From Psychrobacillus mangrovi (GTDB lineage Bacteria > Bacillota > Bacilli > Bacillales_A > Planococcaceae), in NCBI RefSeq assembly GCF_037104765.1, contig NZ_JBAWSY010000018.1:1-64000 (forward strand): a stretch of 64,000 nt of DNA. The letters are read 5' to 3'. Every line of letters starts with the position of its first letter. The first letter of the stretch is position 1. The notes beneath the pieces are model-generated. The model had not been told where the DNA came from and made no database searches. It worked only from the letters and a program-made list of their open reading frames with translations. The position numbers were made by a program, and so were the translations under genes. Positions 41,654 to 50,116 of this stretch are shown here, piece after piece.

Positions 41654-43675
41654 TTATATGGTAATTTCTATTTCCAAACCACCGTGAGTCATATTCGCAA
41701 ATGGAACATGATCCGATTCTTTTGTTAGTTTTATACCTATTATGACACTTGCATGCGCTACTTGATGACTGTATAGATAATCTATTGTATAACCATCTGC
41801 TATTAGTCCATTTTCTCCTGTTTGAGAAATTTTTACTAATGGATAAATGCCAGGAGAGACATTTTGAAGCTTGACCTCTAACCCTTTAGGATTGCTTTCA
41901 ACTAAAGATACATAGGATTGACCACTCTTGAATAGAATACTTCCATTTCCGTTATTTGCTACTAGGCTGAATACAATGGGCTGACCCTGAAGAGGCTGGA
42001 ATGCTGCATTACCACCTACTAATGTATTGTGTGCTACTGCCCCAGTTGTTTCTGCATTGAGTGGTACTCCTTCGCTTCCCATTTTAATCGTATTTCCAAC
42101 AGCCCCAACATCCTTACAATTCCATAATCTCAAACCATATTGAGTTAGAGAGTTAGGAGTTTTAATCGTGTTGCCTTGAACCGATCCCTCCTGTAAATTA
42201 CGGACTAAGATTCCTCCTGCTATGCTTGGATGGTCTACATCTACTATATTATTGGACACATTTCCACTAAAGTTAGGTTGAGTAGGAATGGAATATCCAG
42301 CATAAACCACATATGGCTCAAATATCGTGTTATCAATGTCCAGTTCATCTGGAACTCCGTGAATGATATTCCCGTCGATAATCAATCGATCAAACGAACC
42401 AACAAAAATAACACTGTCTGTACCAAAGCAATTTTTAACATGATTATTGCTCACAATGGCATTAGTCTCTTGATTGACTTTGGGTTGCCTTTGAACTCCT
42501 CCAATATATATTGCACCCAATGGATTTTTAGCATATCCACAATCAACGATCTTATTGTTAGCTACAATACAATCCTTTGTATATTGCTCTACATTGGTCC
42601 ATTTATAAAAGAGCCCTCCAACCATGGAGTCAGATATAAAATTATCTGTTGCTATTAAACCACCACCTGCGTGGCCATCTATGGCTTTACGTTTGTTACC
42701 TCTAAGCGTGCACCCGGTGATTAAAAGGTCATTGGCTTTGGGAAATAACGTACCCAGTGAATTGATCCCGTAACCAGGGTCTACATAAGTATGATATTTG
42801 GAGGCATGTGGATGCCCTGCTCGATCGCTTATGCTATTAATTACCCGCGGTCTTTCTACTGCTGAAAACACATAATTACTAGAGTAATTATCATGAGCAT
42901 TACATTCAATAAAAGTAACGTCTGCATTATCTTCGTATTGTAAATCGGTTGGTAGGTAGTCCCCTAAATGCCCTACTGCAAAACCCGAGTAGTTAAACCC
43001 GCAGCTTTCACAGGCTCTGAAGATAATATTTTTACAGCCGCGATGCACTAAAACTCCACTTCCTACATTTCCTATAAATCCTCCGCCAAATAACCCGAAT
43101 GGCTTACCATCATTTCCAACACGTGCACTCGTATCGAAGCTATTGTTTTTTCGGTAATTCCAAAATCCAGAAGTTGGATAGCCCCCTGCAGTGGTACCTT
43201 TTTCTCCATAACCAGTTACGGGATCTATTCCTGGGAACTCACCATAACCCTCAAATTTGATCCCTTCAATAATACAATCCTCACAAAGCTGAAGCTCTAA
43301 GATTCCCTGAGCATGAGTTCTGGTGAATAAAACAGCCCCATAACCTATCAAATGAACTCGCTTCTTCCCTCTCAGGAGCAAACAAGGTTGGTCATTGTTC
43401 GGAAAATCTTCTAGCTTCAAGTTTTTCTCCAGCCAGTAACGTCCTGGTGGCAAAATCAAAGTATCACCATCATTTGCATGATTAAAAGCTGCCTGAATAA
43501 AATCCTGTATTCTTGTCCGTCCAGTTGCGTCAGCCTTTATGATCTTAGCCGTTCCACCTTCTATTTCATCTAACATTTCAAAATTACGTGTTATTCCCTG
43601 CAGGAATTCCTTTGAAAGTTTGTCTTCGATATTGGTTGGAATATAATATTTTTTCTTGGGTGTATAATTTGTCAT
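41654..43675 (-). CDS. Right-handed parallel beta-helix protein (tailspike/pectate-lyase-like)
   Basis: A 673-residue protein without signal peptide. An N-terminal helical segment (residues 15-45) precedes GDTLILPPGRYWL, the typical beta-helix entry of pectate-lyase-superfamily proteins. A long helix (about 75-560) follows with repeats of the type NNKIVDCGY, NNHVKNCFG and GNIIHGV. A C-terminal beta domain of about 100 residues ends the protein. Such proteins occur as phage tailspikes or surface polysaccharide enzymes. No phage gene is nearby, so it is an orphan; the activity and location are unknown. Confidence 0.8.
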   Translation of the reverse strand: MTNYTPKKKYYIPTNIEDKLSKEFLQGITRNFEMLDEIEGGTAKIIKADATGRTRIQDFIQAAFNHANDGDTLILPPGRYWLEKNLKLEDFPNNDQPCLLLRGKKRVHLIGYGAVLFTRTHAQGILELQLCEDCIIEGIKFEGYGEFPGIDPVTGYGEKGTTAGGYPTSGFWNYRKNNSFDTSARVGNDGKPFGLFGGGFIGNVGSGVLVHRGCKNIIFRACESCGFNYSGFAVGHLGDYLPTDLQYEDNADVTFIECNAHDNYSSNYVFSAVERPRVINSISDRAGHPHASKYHTYVDPGYGINSLGTLFPKANDLLITGCTLRGNKRKAIDGHAGGGLIATDNFISDSMVGGLFYKWTNVEQYTKDCIVANNKIVDCGYAKNPLGAIYIGGVQRQPKVNQETNAIVSNNHVKNCFGTDSVIFVGSFDRLIIDGNIIHGVPDELDIDNTIFEPYVVYAGYSIPTQPNFSGNVSNNIVDVDHPSIAGGILVRNLQEGSVQGNTIKTPNSLTQYGLRLWNCKDVGAVGNTIKMGSEGVPLNAETTGAVAHNTLVGGNAAFQPLQGQPIVFSLVANNGNGSILFKSGQSYVSLVESNPKGLEVKLQNVSPGIYPLVKISQTGENGLIADGYTIDYLYSHQVAHASVIIGIKLTKESDHVPFANMTHGGLEIEITI

Positions 43676-43785
43676 CTTTTATATCTCCCCTTCAAATATA
43701 ATTTTTCTAAGATCAGTAGGCTAACTTGATAAAACATTTATCTTTGTTCATCTCCTCCCCTTAAAAGAGGCCAAAAAAACAATAA

Positions 43786-43831
43786 ACCCCTCCACATCAT
43801 TAGTAATTACTAATTCGATAAGTGGAGGGGT
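43786..43831 (-). terminator. Hairpin terminator with palindromic core
   Basis: ACCCCTCCAC pairs with GTGGAGGGGT. Its loop contains the perfect palindrome ATTAGTAATTACTAAT. On the minus strand it is followed by a T-rich tail, so it can end dnaN transcripts. Confidence 0.75.
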
Positions 43832-43915
43832 ATTTCCTTTACAAATTTTTGAATAGATTGCATTACAGTTAAATAGACCCTCTTTGGCCATGGAGATATA
43901 ACTATTGATTCAATG

Positions 43916-43996
43916 GAGTATCTCTGAAAATTTCGGCGTTTCTCCGGAAATCTCAGAGTATCTCTGAAAATCTCGACGTTTCTCAGAAAATCTCGG
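43916..43996. repeat. Tandem array C: four units with exact 20-bp period
   Basis: The words TCTCTGAAAA, TCTCCGGAAA, TCTCTGAAAA and TCTCAGAAAA start at 43921, 43941, 43961 and 43981. Units preceded by GAGTA alternate with units preceded by GCGTT or ACGTT, so the pattern also repeats every 40 bp. It lies 3' of the minus-strand dnaN paralogue. Confidence 0.8.
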
Positions 43997-44081
43997 AAAT
44001 ACGTAACAGGAGAAAATACAGGTAGGCCCTGATTAAGCACTTGCCTTTTATATTACTTTTATTTTATCCGGTCACCATCAA

Positions 44082-45218
44082 TTAATATGTACGGACCGGG
44101 ACAATTAATTGTAAAAGAGTATTATCTTGAACTGCGTTTATAATAAACGGACGCATGGCACCAGTTAATTGGATAACTATATCTTGTCCATCGAAAGCTT
44201 TTAAAGCATCCATCATGTATTTTGCACTAAACGAAAGTTTTATCTCTTCCCCTTCCATTGTAGATATTTTAATTTCTTCTTCTACGTTTCCAATCTCAGG
44301 GGAACTAGAGGATACTTCTACTTGATTACCTTCCATTGAAGAGAAACGAACAATATTATTCCGTTCTTCACGTGCTAATAAAGAAGCACGGTCAATCGCT
44401 TGAAACAATGCTTTGCTATTCATGGTAATAATTGTTTTATACTCGGTCGGAATTAACCGAGAGGTATCTGGATAGTTTCCTTCTAGTAAACGAGAGTAGA
44501 ATAACACATCTTTCGTTTTAAATAATACTTGTTGGCTCGTAATTACGATATAAACAGGTTGGGACGAGTCTCCGATAATTTTGCTTAGCTCATTTAAGCT
44601 CTTCCCCGGAATAACTACATTAAATTCATCTTCTGGTGGGTTCTCTAAAATTAGTTTGCGACGAGCTAGACGATGACTATCAGTGGCTACACAAATGAGT
44701 TCTCCATCCTTCACCTGCCAATGGACTCCCGTTAATACAGGACGACTTTCAGATGTTGATACCGCAAATACGGTTTCTCGAACAACAGATTTTAATAAAT
44801 CAGATCCAATTATTAACAGTGAATCATCCTGAATCTCCGGGAGTAATGGATATTCAGTTGGATCTATCCCAATTATATGAAACTCTGATTTTCCGGATTT
44901 TATATACGTCTGATTATTTTCCTTCACCTCCATTTCTACATCGCTAGTTGGTAGCTTCCTTACAATTTCATTCAACATACGTGCTTGCAAAACAATCGAA
45001 CCTTCTTCTATAACTCGAATTACTTGTTCCCCATCTTCCTCTGATTTAATAAACGTTTGAATTGTTACATCTGAATCACTTCCTGTCAGACTCAATCCTT
45101 TTTCTGTAACTTCCAACTTTATTCCAGTTAAAATTGGAATCGTTGTTTTTGAACTAACTGCTTTCATTACTACATTTAATCCATCTAATAATCTGTGCCG
45201 CATGATTTCAAATTTCAT
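44082..45218 (-). CDS. dnaN: DNA polymerase III beta-clamp paralogue
   Basis: 378 residues from MKFEIMRHRLLDGLNVVMKA, with the ATG behind AGTGGGG; the open frame 105 bp upstream is not used. The three-fold clamp layout is complete: TTIPILTGIKLEV (domain I), SRPVLTGVHWQV with ATDSHRLARRKL (domain II), and the final IQLTGAMRPFIINAVQDNTLLQLIVPVR, where the usual C-terminal LPVRTY reads IVPVRTY. No dnaA, recF or gyrB is adjacent, so it is a stand-alone copy rather than the oriC gene. It lies between the dinB and beta-helix genes. Confidence 0.88.
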   Translation of the reverse strand: MKFEIMRHRLLDGLNVVMKAVSSKTTIPILTGIKLEVTEKGLSLTGSDSDVTIQTFIKSEEDGEQVIRVIEEGSIVLQARMLNEIVRKLPTSDVEMEVKENNQTYIKSGKSEFHIIGIDPTEYPLLPEIQDDSLLIIGSDLLKSVVRETVFAVSTSESRPVLTGVHWQVKDGELICVATDSHRLARRKLILENPPEDEFNVVIPGKSLNELSKIIGDSSQPVYIVITSQQVLFKTKDVLFYSRLLEGNYPDTSRLIPTEYKTIITMNSKALFQAIDRASLLAREERNNIVRFSSMEGNQVEVSSSSPEIGNVEEEIKISTMEGEEIKLSFSAKYMMDALKAFDGQDIVIQLTGAMRPFIINAVQDNTLLQLIVPVRTY

Positions 45219-45321
45219 TATTTTACCCCACTTTAATATCTCAATATTTTTATCTACTAAATATTCAATCAAATTAAATGTAACATTATGAAAATTTATT
45301 TGCACCACGTTTTTACAACAC

Positions 45322-45356
45322 AAAAAAGCTCTATCACAAAAAATGTGATAGAACTT
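45322..45356 (-). terminator. Terminator after the dinB-like gene
   Basis: AAGTTCTATCACA / TGTGATAGAGCTT on the minus strand, with a six-T run. Confidence 0.8.
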
Positions 45357-45368
45357 CCATTATATATT

Positions 45369-45845
45369 CTATTTAGAAGCAAGACCTCTGCCGATTAAAT
45401 TTGCAGAAATAGGTTTTTTCCCAATTTCTCGAGCCCATACAGATAGTTGTCCAATATGATGAATTTCATGAGCAATTATATGACGCATTACCTCGCCCCA
45501 TGTATCTGTCACCACCCTACCATCAGGCGTTTTATCGTGAAAAAGTCGATTTTCCATTTGTTCTTCCCATGCTCGAACAAATGGCTCTACCTCAAATCTA
45601 AATTTTGCGTCCAACTCTTTCACTTTTTCCAACGTATTGTGATCATCGAAACTCTCTTGGAAGTCTGGTTTTCCTTGAAGGATACGAATCCAACTCCACT
45701 CTACATCAACAATATGAAAAAGAGTATGCAGTATCCCGCCAACTCCACCTGTTCTAACTAGGAGAAGGTCCTCCTCACTTACTTCTTCACACCATCGATA
45801 CCACTCTTCTCTAACCATCCAATTGTAACGGAACATCATTTGCAA
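45369..45845 (-). CDS. DinB-family protein (YizA-like)
   Basis: 158 residues from a TTG that stands 8 nt behind GGAGG; downstream ATG codons are too far from it. The DinB histidine triad fits LHTLFHIVDVEW (His near residue 41) and MRHIIAHEIHHIGQLS (near 130). It may be a metal- and thiol-dependent enzyme of the bacillithiol transferase superfamily. Third DinB-like gene of the window. Confidence 0.85.
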   Translation of the reverse strand: MQMMFRYNWMVREEWYRWCEEVSEEDLLLVRTGGVGGILHTLFHIVDVEWSWIRILQGKPDFQESFDDHNTLEKVKELDAKFRFEVEPFVRAWEEQMENRLFHDKTPDGRVVTDTWGEVMRHIIAHEIHHIGQLSVWAREIGKKPISANLIGRGLASK

Positions 45846-45888
45846 GAAAATCTCCTCCGATTCCCGTAAATAGATTAATTACAAAAAA

Positions 45889-46908
45889 CTAAATAATTCT
45901 TCTTCCCATTTGCCCTAGGGAATAGTGAATTCCATGTTGAAGCGTCCGGAAGCAATCGAATTTCAATAGTTGAACATCAGATTGAGCAATAACCTTGCTC
46001 AATTCTGGTGATATACCTACCAGTATTGTCTTAACTCCAATCAATGCAGTAGCAGAAGCAATATTTTCAATTAGTTGAGCAGTGTACTTGCTTATATTTT
46101 CATCTAATCCGGTTAAATCAAGAATTAAGTAGTTTGCTTTATAACTAGGTATATTATTTAAAGTTTTTTCTACTAATTCCATAGAACGTTCTTCATCATA
46201 TTTTCCAATAAGCGGCACCACTACAATGCCTTCTAATACTGGTATAACGGGGGAGGAGAGTTTCTTAATAAGTTCATTAAGGTCTCTTGTTTTATCTTCT
46301 ACTAGTGCTTCCAACTGCATGATTTGATTCATTTCCGTTTTTTTAGCTAGCTCACTTATATTATTATTAACTGTTATATCTGACGGAAAATACTTTACTT
46401 CCGTATGCTCGTATCCCTCTAATTGGTAATGATTGACCTCGTACCAAATATTTGTGCCAAACATTCCTGTAAATATACCTGCATAGTGAGCTGGTATATA
46501 TTTTCCACCTATCGATTTTCCCTGTACTTCGTTTATTTTATGTTCCCAGCTATTTATAAATTTTGCTTTAAAGGTGTTAGCTTTTACATCTAGATCCTCT
46601 ATAACCGTAAGTCCCCAGCCGGCAGAAGCATAAGTGTTAGTGATTAACTTTGCAGCTTCTTCCACACTAACATTTTTCATGTTTTGAAAGTATTCACCTA
46701 CCATTAAACCTTGTCTAAAGCCCGTTGTTTCAAAAACCAATTGAGAAGCTTCTTCTCCAGTTATTTCCTCAATTGTGTCAAAGAATGATCGCATAGCTGA
46801 AGAAATCCAAAAAAGCATGGCATCTTGTTGTTCAAACATGAATTTTCCTGATTCTAAGTCCCAACTAAAATCGATACCATTTACTTTTATATTTGCTTGT
46901 TTCTCCAT
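45889..46908 (-). CDS. V4R-like sensor fused to a STAS domain (RsbR-paralogue-like)
   Basis: 339 residues. The N-terminal half (about 1-175) resembles V4R/heme-NO-like small-ligand sensor domains: FWISSAMRSFFDTIEEITGEEA, AGWGLTVIEDLD, and AHYAGIFTGMFGTNIWYEV. A short linker/coiled coil (185-215) leads to a STAS domain (about 217-335) with SPVIPVLEGIVVVPLIG, LILDLTGLDENIS and GVKTILVGISPELSKVI, like the C-terminal halves of RsbR proteins. STAS phosphosites are partly replaced (DLTGLD for DITGV). Probably a sensor for stressosome-like signalling; partners are not adjacent. Confidence 0.75.
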   Translation of the reverse strand: MEKQANIKVNGIDFSWDLESGKFMFEQQDAMLFWISSAMRSFFDTIEEITGEEASQLVFETTGFRQGLMVGEYFQNMKNVSVEEAAKLITNTYASAGWGLTVIEDLDVKANTFKAKFINSWEHKINEVQGKSIGGKYIPAHYAGIFTGMFGTNIWYEVNHYQLEGYEHTEVKYFPSDITVNNNISELAKKTEMNQIMQLEALVEDKTRDLNELIKKLSSPVIPVLEGIVVVPLIGKYDEERSMELVEKTLNNIPSYKANYLILDLTGLDENISKYTAQLIENIASATALIGVKTILVGISPELSKVIAQSDVQLLKFDCFRTLQHGIHYSLGQMGRRII

Positions 46909-46938
46909 CTTTTCTAATCTCCTTTTCTTGCTTGAATA

Positions 46939-47787
46939 TTACTTAATAAATTCTAAATGTACGGAATCTATAAGCTTTTGATAACCAATCTCCTGGTAAA
47001 TTTTATTTGAAGTAGGATTTAGCATATCTGTGTATAGTACACAAAACTGATATTCCTTTAAAAGCTCCTTACTCCCCGCAGCTACCATTGTGCGTGCATA
47101 TCCTCTTTTACGCTGCTCTTTTGGTGTAAATACCATAGAAACAGTAACACCATTCGCTGTAGGTCTTGCTTTTTTCATCATGGATACTATCTGCCCTTCA
47201 TTCTCCCATAAAAATACTTCATTTGCATCAAGCATTACTTTTACTTTCTTTTTTATTTCTTGTGGCTCTGTCCTTGGAAGTCCAGTGTCCCCTTCAAAAA
47301 AGCTATACCATCTTTCTATAAGGTTTGCATGTTCTAAAGTTGCAAAGCTCCATGTGCCTGGACTCATTTCTAAGGAATCAACCACCTGATCTAAACGATA
47401 TAACCCCTGATCCATTAAGAGTGAATGACCTTGTCCAGTTTTCTCCTGCCATTTTTCTGCAAATTTATATGCCCATTCTTTCACACTAATGATAGATTCT
47501 ATATTGATTGAATGTCCTGTTAACTCTTGAATACATAAATCGATACAAGCTTCCATTTGTAGTTCATCAACAAAAATCATATTAAACGGGTGTGGAGGAG
47601 TCATTTGAAAAAGTGCTAATAACTTTCCATTTTCTTCAATGGTCGCCAAGTAAGGATTATCATATTTCCCCTCTTTTATTCCTTGTAGAACTCCCAAAAA
47701 CAAGCTAAACTTATCCTCATTTTTCAGCAAAAACGGTGTAGCCACTTGCGCAAATTCTTCCGCATTTTCATAACGTTTAAAAATCAT
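46939..47787 (-). CDS. GNAT acetyltransferase
   Basis: 282 residues. The C-terminal GNAT half has VSMVFTPKEQRKRGYARTMVAAGSKELL, the acetyl-CoA motif, and LNPTSNKIYQEIGYQKL at the end. The N-terminal half is a degenerate GNAT-like domain. The ribosome site is AAGGGGGAT. It precedes the V4R-STAS gene by 30 bp in the same direction, so an operon is possible. Substrate unknown. Confidence 0.82.
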   Translation of the reverse strand: MIFKRYENAEEFAQVATPFLLKNEDKFSLFLGVLQGIKEGKYDNPYLATIEENGKLLALFQMTPPHPFNMIFVDELQMEACIDLCIQELTGHSINIESIISVKEWAYKFAEKWQEKTGQGHSLLMDQGLYRLDQVVDSLEMSPGTWSFATLEHANLIERWYSFFEGDTGLPRTEPQEIKKKVKVMLDANEVFLWENEGQIVSMMKKARPTANGVTVSMVFTPKEQRKRGYARTMVAAGSKELLKEYQFCVLYTDMLNPTSNKIYQEIGYQKLIDSVHLEFIK

Positions 47788-47854
47788 ATTAACATCCCCC
47801 TTTGTATCTTTGTATGTTACTATAACTTAAAATACTGCTAGAGGGGAGTTAATA

Positions 47855-48607
47855 ATGAAAGTTATTTCGATTCGTAATATACATATTGGTGAAGGTTTGC
47901 CTAAGATTATTGTTCCGCTAATGGGAAAAAACTTAGAGCAGCTTCTTTCGGAAATTAATACAATAAAGCAAGCTGGCCCAGATATTGTGGAATGGCGAGC
48001 GGATGTACTAGATGAAGTAGAAAACTTAGAAGAGGTGTTAGAGGTAATTTCAACTATTCATGAAGCACTTTACCCTACTCCTTTATTGTTTACATTTAGA
48101 AGTCACCGTGAGGGTGGAAATAAAAAAATTACTGACACCTATTACAAACAATTGCTTTGTGAGGTAGTGCAATCAAGGGCAGTTGACTTAATTGATGTTG
48201 AATTATTTGATCCAAATGTAAATGAAATAGTGGAAGTTGCAAAATCTAATAATGTCTACGTTGTCATGTCTAATCATGACTTTGAAAAAACCCCGGCAAA
48301 AGAAGAAATTATATTTAGATTAAAAAGAATGCAGGAATTAGGTGCAGATATCCCCAAAATAGCAGTAATGCCTAAACTCCCAACGGATGTTCTAACACTA
48401 TTAGATGCTACCTATACGATGAATTCCTTATATGCAGATCGTCCCATTATCACGATGTCAATGGCTTCTACGGGTGCAATTAGTCGAATAGCTGGACAAG
48501 TTTTTGGTTCAGCTGCAACATTTGGCGCTGGAATAGAAGCCTCTGCTCCTGGTCAAATACCAGCAGTGAAGCTTCGAAAAATTTTAGAAGTCTTGAATAC
48601 AGATTAA
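47855..48607 (+). CDS. aroD: 3-Dehydroquinate dehydratase, type I
   Basis: 250 residues. The third step of the shikimate pathway: 3-dehydroquinate to 3-dehydroshikimate through a Schiff base. Motifs: VEWRADVLDE, FTFRSHREGG, VVMSNHDFEKTP (catalytic His, near residue 143) and KIAVMPKLPTDV (Schiff-base Lys, near residue 170). C-terminal: ASAPGQIPAVKLRKIL. AGGGGAG before the ATG. Single-gene unit away from other aro genes; the cytosolic enzyme is complete. Confidence 0.95.
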   Translation: MKVISIRNIHIGEGLPKIIVPLMGKNLEQLLSEINTIKQAGPDIVEWRADVLDEVENLEEVLEVISTIHEALYPTPLLFTFRSHREGGNKKITDTYYKQLLCEVVQSRAVDLIDVELFDPNVNEIVEVAKSNNVYVVMSNHDFEKTPAKEEIIFRLKRMQELGADIPKIAVMPKLPTDVLTLLDATYTMNSLYADRPIITMSMASTGAISRIAGQVFGSAATFGAGIEASAPGQIPAVKLRKILEVLNTD

Positions 48608-49162
48608 GAAAAGCGCAAGCGTAACCTTTAAAAGCAAAACCTGTTTTCCATTGTTTCCGGAGTGCTTTTGACAGACTTTGGCTACATTATTAACGTGTGA
48701 ATTTTGAGGGGAGGGGGGGGGGGGGGGGGGGGAGCCCGCCCGCCAGGGTGGTGTGGAATTTTGGTTGGGGGGGTNNNNNNNNNNCCTTTGTTGCCGGCGT
48801 GCTTTTGACAGACTTGGGCTACTTTATTAACGTGTGAATTTTGAGGGGAGGGTCGTGACTAGCGTCACGACCCTCCCCTCTTTTTTCGATAATATTGTGG
48901 CGTTGGTCTGTCCGCCGCCCTTCTGCAACTTTTGGAGACTGGTTAATAGCTTTTCGGATAATTAGATAATAGATGCTGTCCTATTTATCTTGTAAGCTAC
49001 CGAAAATGCAATTTCGGTCGCTATCTATCCGCTCTATTATAAGAATCCTACTATTTTTTCGAAATTCCGCTAATAACAATACAACCGCTAATAATACCTT
49101 GGATTGGCGGACCATTAAGCAGCCATTTAAATTCTTGTGAAAGATAACTGAACCCGTTACTT
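48608..49162. other. Gene-free stretch with an assembly gap and duplicated flanks
   Basis: A 20-base G run (48713-48732), low-complexity GC-rich sequence and ten N (48775-48784) interrupt it. The text before the gap (48651-48716) is repeated with small differences after it (48785-48853), ending in the hairpin at 48843-48880. The G run and GC-rich text are probably sequencing or assembly artefacts. No gene is supported. Confidence 0.8.
48843..48885 (+). terminator. Strong hairpin, sister of the one at 30718
   Basis: GAGGGGAGGGTCGTGAC pairs with GTCACGACCCTCCCCTC, followed by TTTTTT. It probably ends aroD transcripts. Confidence 0.75.
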
Positions 49163-49609
49163 TTATAGTTTCATCGTTAGACGGATCATATCCACACATG
49201 CAATTCCATTTTCAATAATTTCCGCTTCGTAATGAAGAAGGAAAAAATCTTTATCTACTCCTGTTATTCGAAATCCACATTTTTGATAGAGAGCCAGCTG
49301 TCCAATACTGGAGTTCCCTGTTCCAATTTCCATGATTTTGTATCCTTGTTGCTTTGCTTTCTCTATTGCATCTAGGATGAGTGCCTTCCCAATGCCTTTC
49401 CCCTGTTGCTGCTCCGCTACTGCTACATTAACAAGCTCTACCGTTTCAGGTCTGGTCGGAAGCAATACATATACTCCTATTGTTCTCCCATTTTGTTCTG
49501 CTATAAAGCATTCTCCACGTCCCACATACTGCTTAACCAGTTTTTCGGATGGATCGGCAAGTAATAGTAAGTCTAATGGATATGCTTCTGTTATTCGTTT
49601 TGTGTTCAT
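49163..49609 (-). CDS. GNAT acetyltransferase
   Basis: 148 residues with a compact GNAT fold: ETVELVNVAVAEQQQGKGIGKALILDAIEKAKQ (acetyl-CoA loop QQGKGIGK) and LYQKCGFRITGVDKDFF. It begins right after the ogt stop, so it is the third gene of the adaA-ogt operon. A role in the alkylation response is suggested only by position. Confidence 0.88.
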   Translation of the reverse strand: MNTKRITEAYPLDLLLLADPSEKLVKQYVGRGECFIAEQNGRTIGVYVLLPTRPETVELVNVAVAEQQQGKGIGKALILDAIEKAKQQGYKIMEIGTGNSSIGQLALYQKCGFRITGVDKDFFLLHYEAEIIENGIACVDMIRLTMKL

Positions 49610-50116
49610 TTATTCTTCACCGGTTTCAAGTTTTAATAGCGTTTCTTTCATTTCTAATCCACCTCTGTAACCAGATAAAGCCCCGTTCTTCCCAATAACT
49701 CGGTGACACGGAATAGTGATAAGGACAGGATTTGCACCAATTGCTGTACCGACTGCGCGAATAGCTGTAGGGTTATTGATCAACTCGGCAATTTCCGAAT
49801 AAGACTTCTTTTCTCCATATGGTATATTTCTTAACGCGTCCCAAATAGCTAGTTGAAATGCGGTTCCTTTTACGTCCATTTGAATTGTAAACTCATGTCG
49901 AAGTCCATCTAAATACTCTTTTATTTCATTTGTATACGGAGTTAAAGCTTCGTGATTCTCTACCAATTCATGTTTCGGAAAGCGTTTCTTCACCCATACT
50001 TCCATCTCTTCATATGACTTGCCTGGTGAACCAACATAGCATAACCCTATTTCTGTTGCAACAATATAAAATTGCCATTCGTTATGAACGAAATGCATCC
50101 AATATAATTTATTCAT
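49610..50116 (-). CDS. ogt: Methylated-DNA-protein cysteine methyltransferase (Ogt/AdaB)
   Basis: 168 residues. A suicide repair protein that moves the methyl group of O6-methylguanine to its own cysteine. Active-site PCHRVIGKNGALSGYRGG (Cys near residue 134). Helix-turn-helix PYGEKKSYSEIAELINNPTAIRAVG with the Arg finger. Translated with adaA through an 8-bp overlap, as in the B. subtilis adaA-adaB operon. Confidence 0.95.
   Translation of the reverse strand: MNKLYWMHFVHNEWQFYIVATEIGLCYVGSPGKSYEEMEVWVKKRFPKHELVENHEALTPYTNEIKEYLDGLRHEFTIQMDVKGTAFQLAIWDALRNIPYGEKKSYSEIAELINNPTAIRAVGTAIGANPVLITIPCHRVIGKNGALSGYRGGLEMKETLLKLETGEE

Noticed and set aside
41654..43675. Prophage region around the beta-helix protein
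   Set aside because: No integrase, terminase, portal, tail or lysis gene is seen on either side.
43810..44040. 76-residue minus-strand frame over array C
   Set aside because: The Phe/Arg/Glu-rich text is a translation of the 20-bp repeats; no ribosome site, and it runs into the terminator.
48713..48732. 20-base G tract as a G-quadruplex element
   Set aside because: It sits beside an N gap with duplicated flanks and is most simply a sequencing artefact.
48981..49199. 72-residue minus-strand frame before the GNAT gene end
   Set aside because: It overlaps the GNAT 3' end in another frame, starts without a ribosome site and resembles no family.
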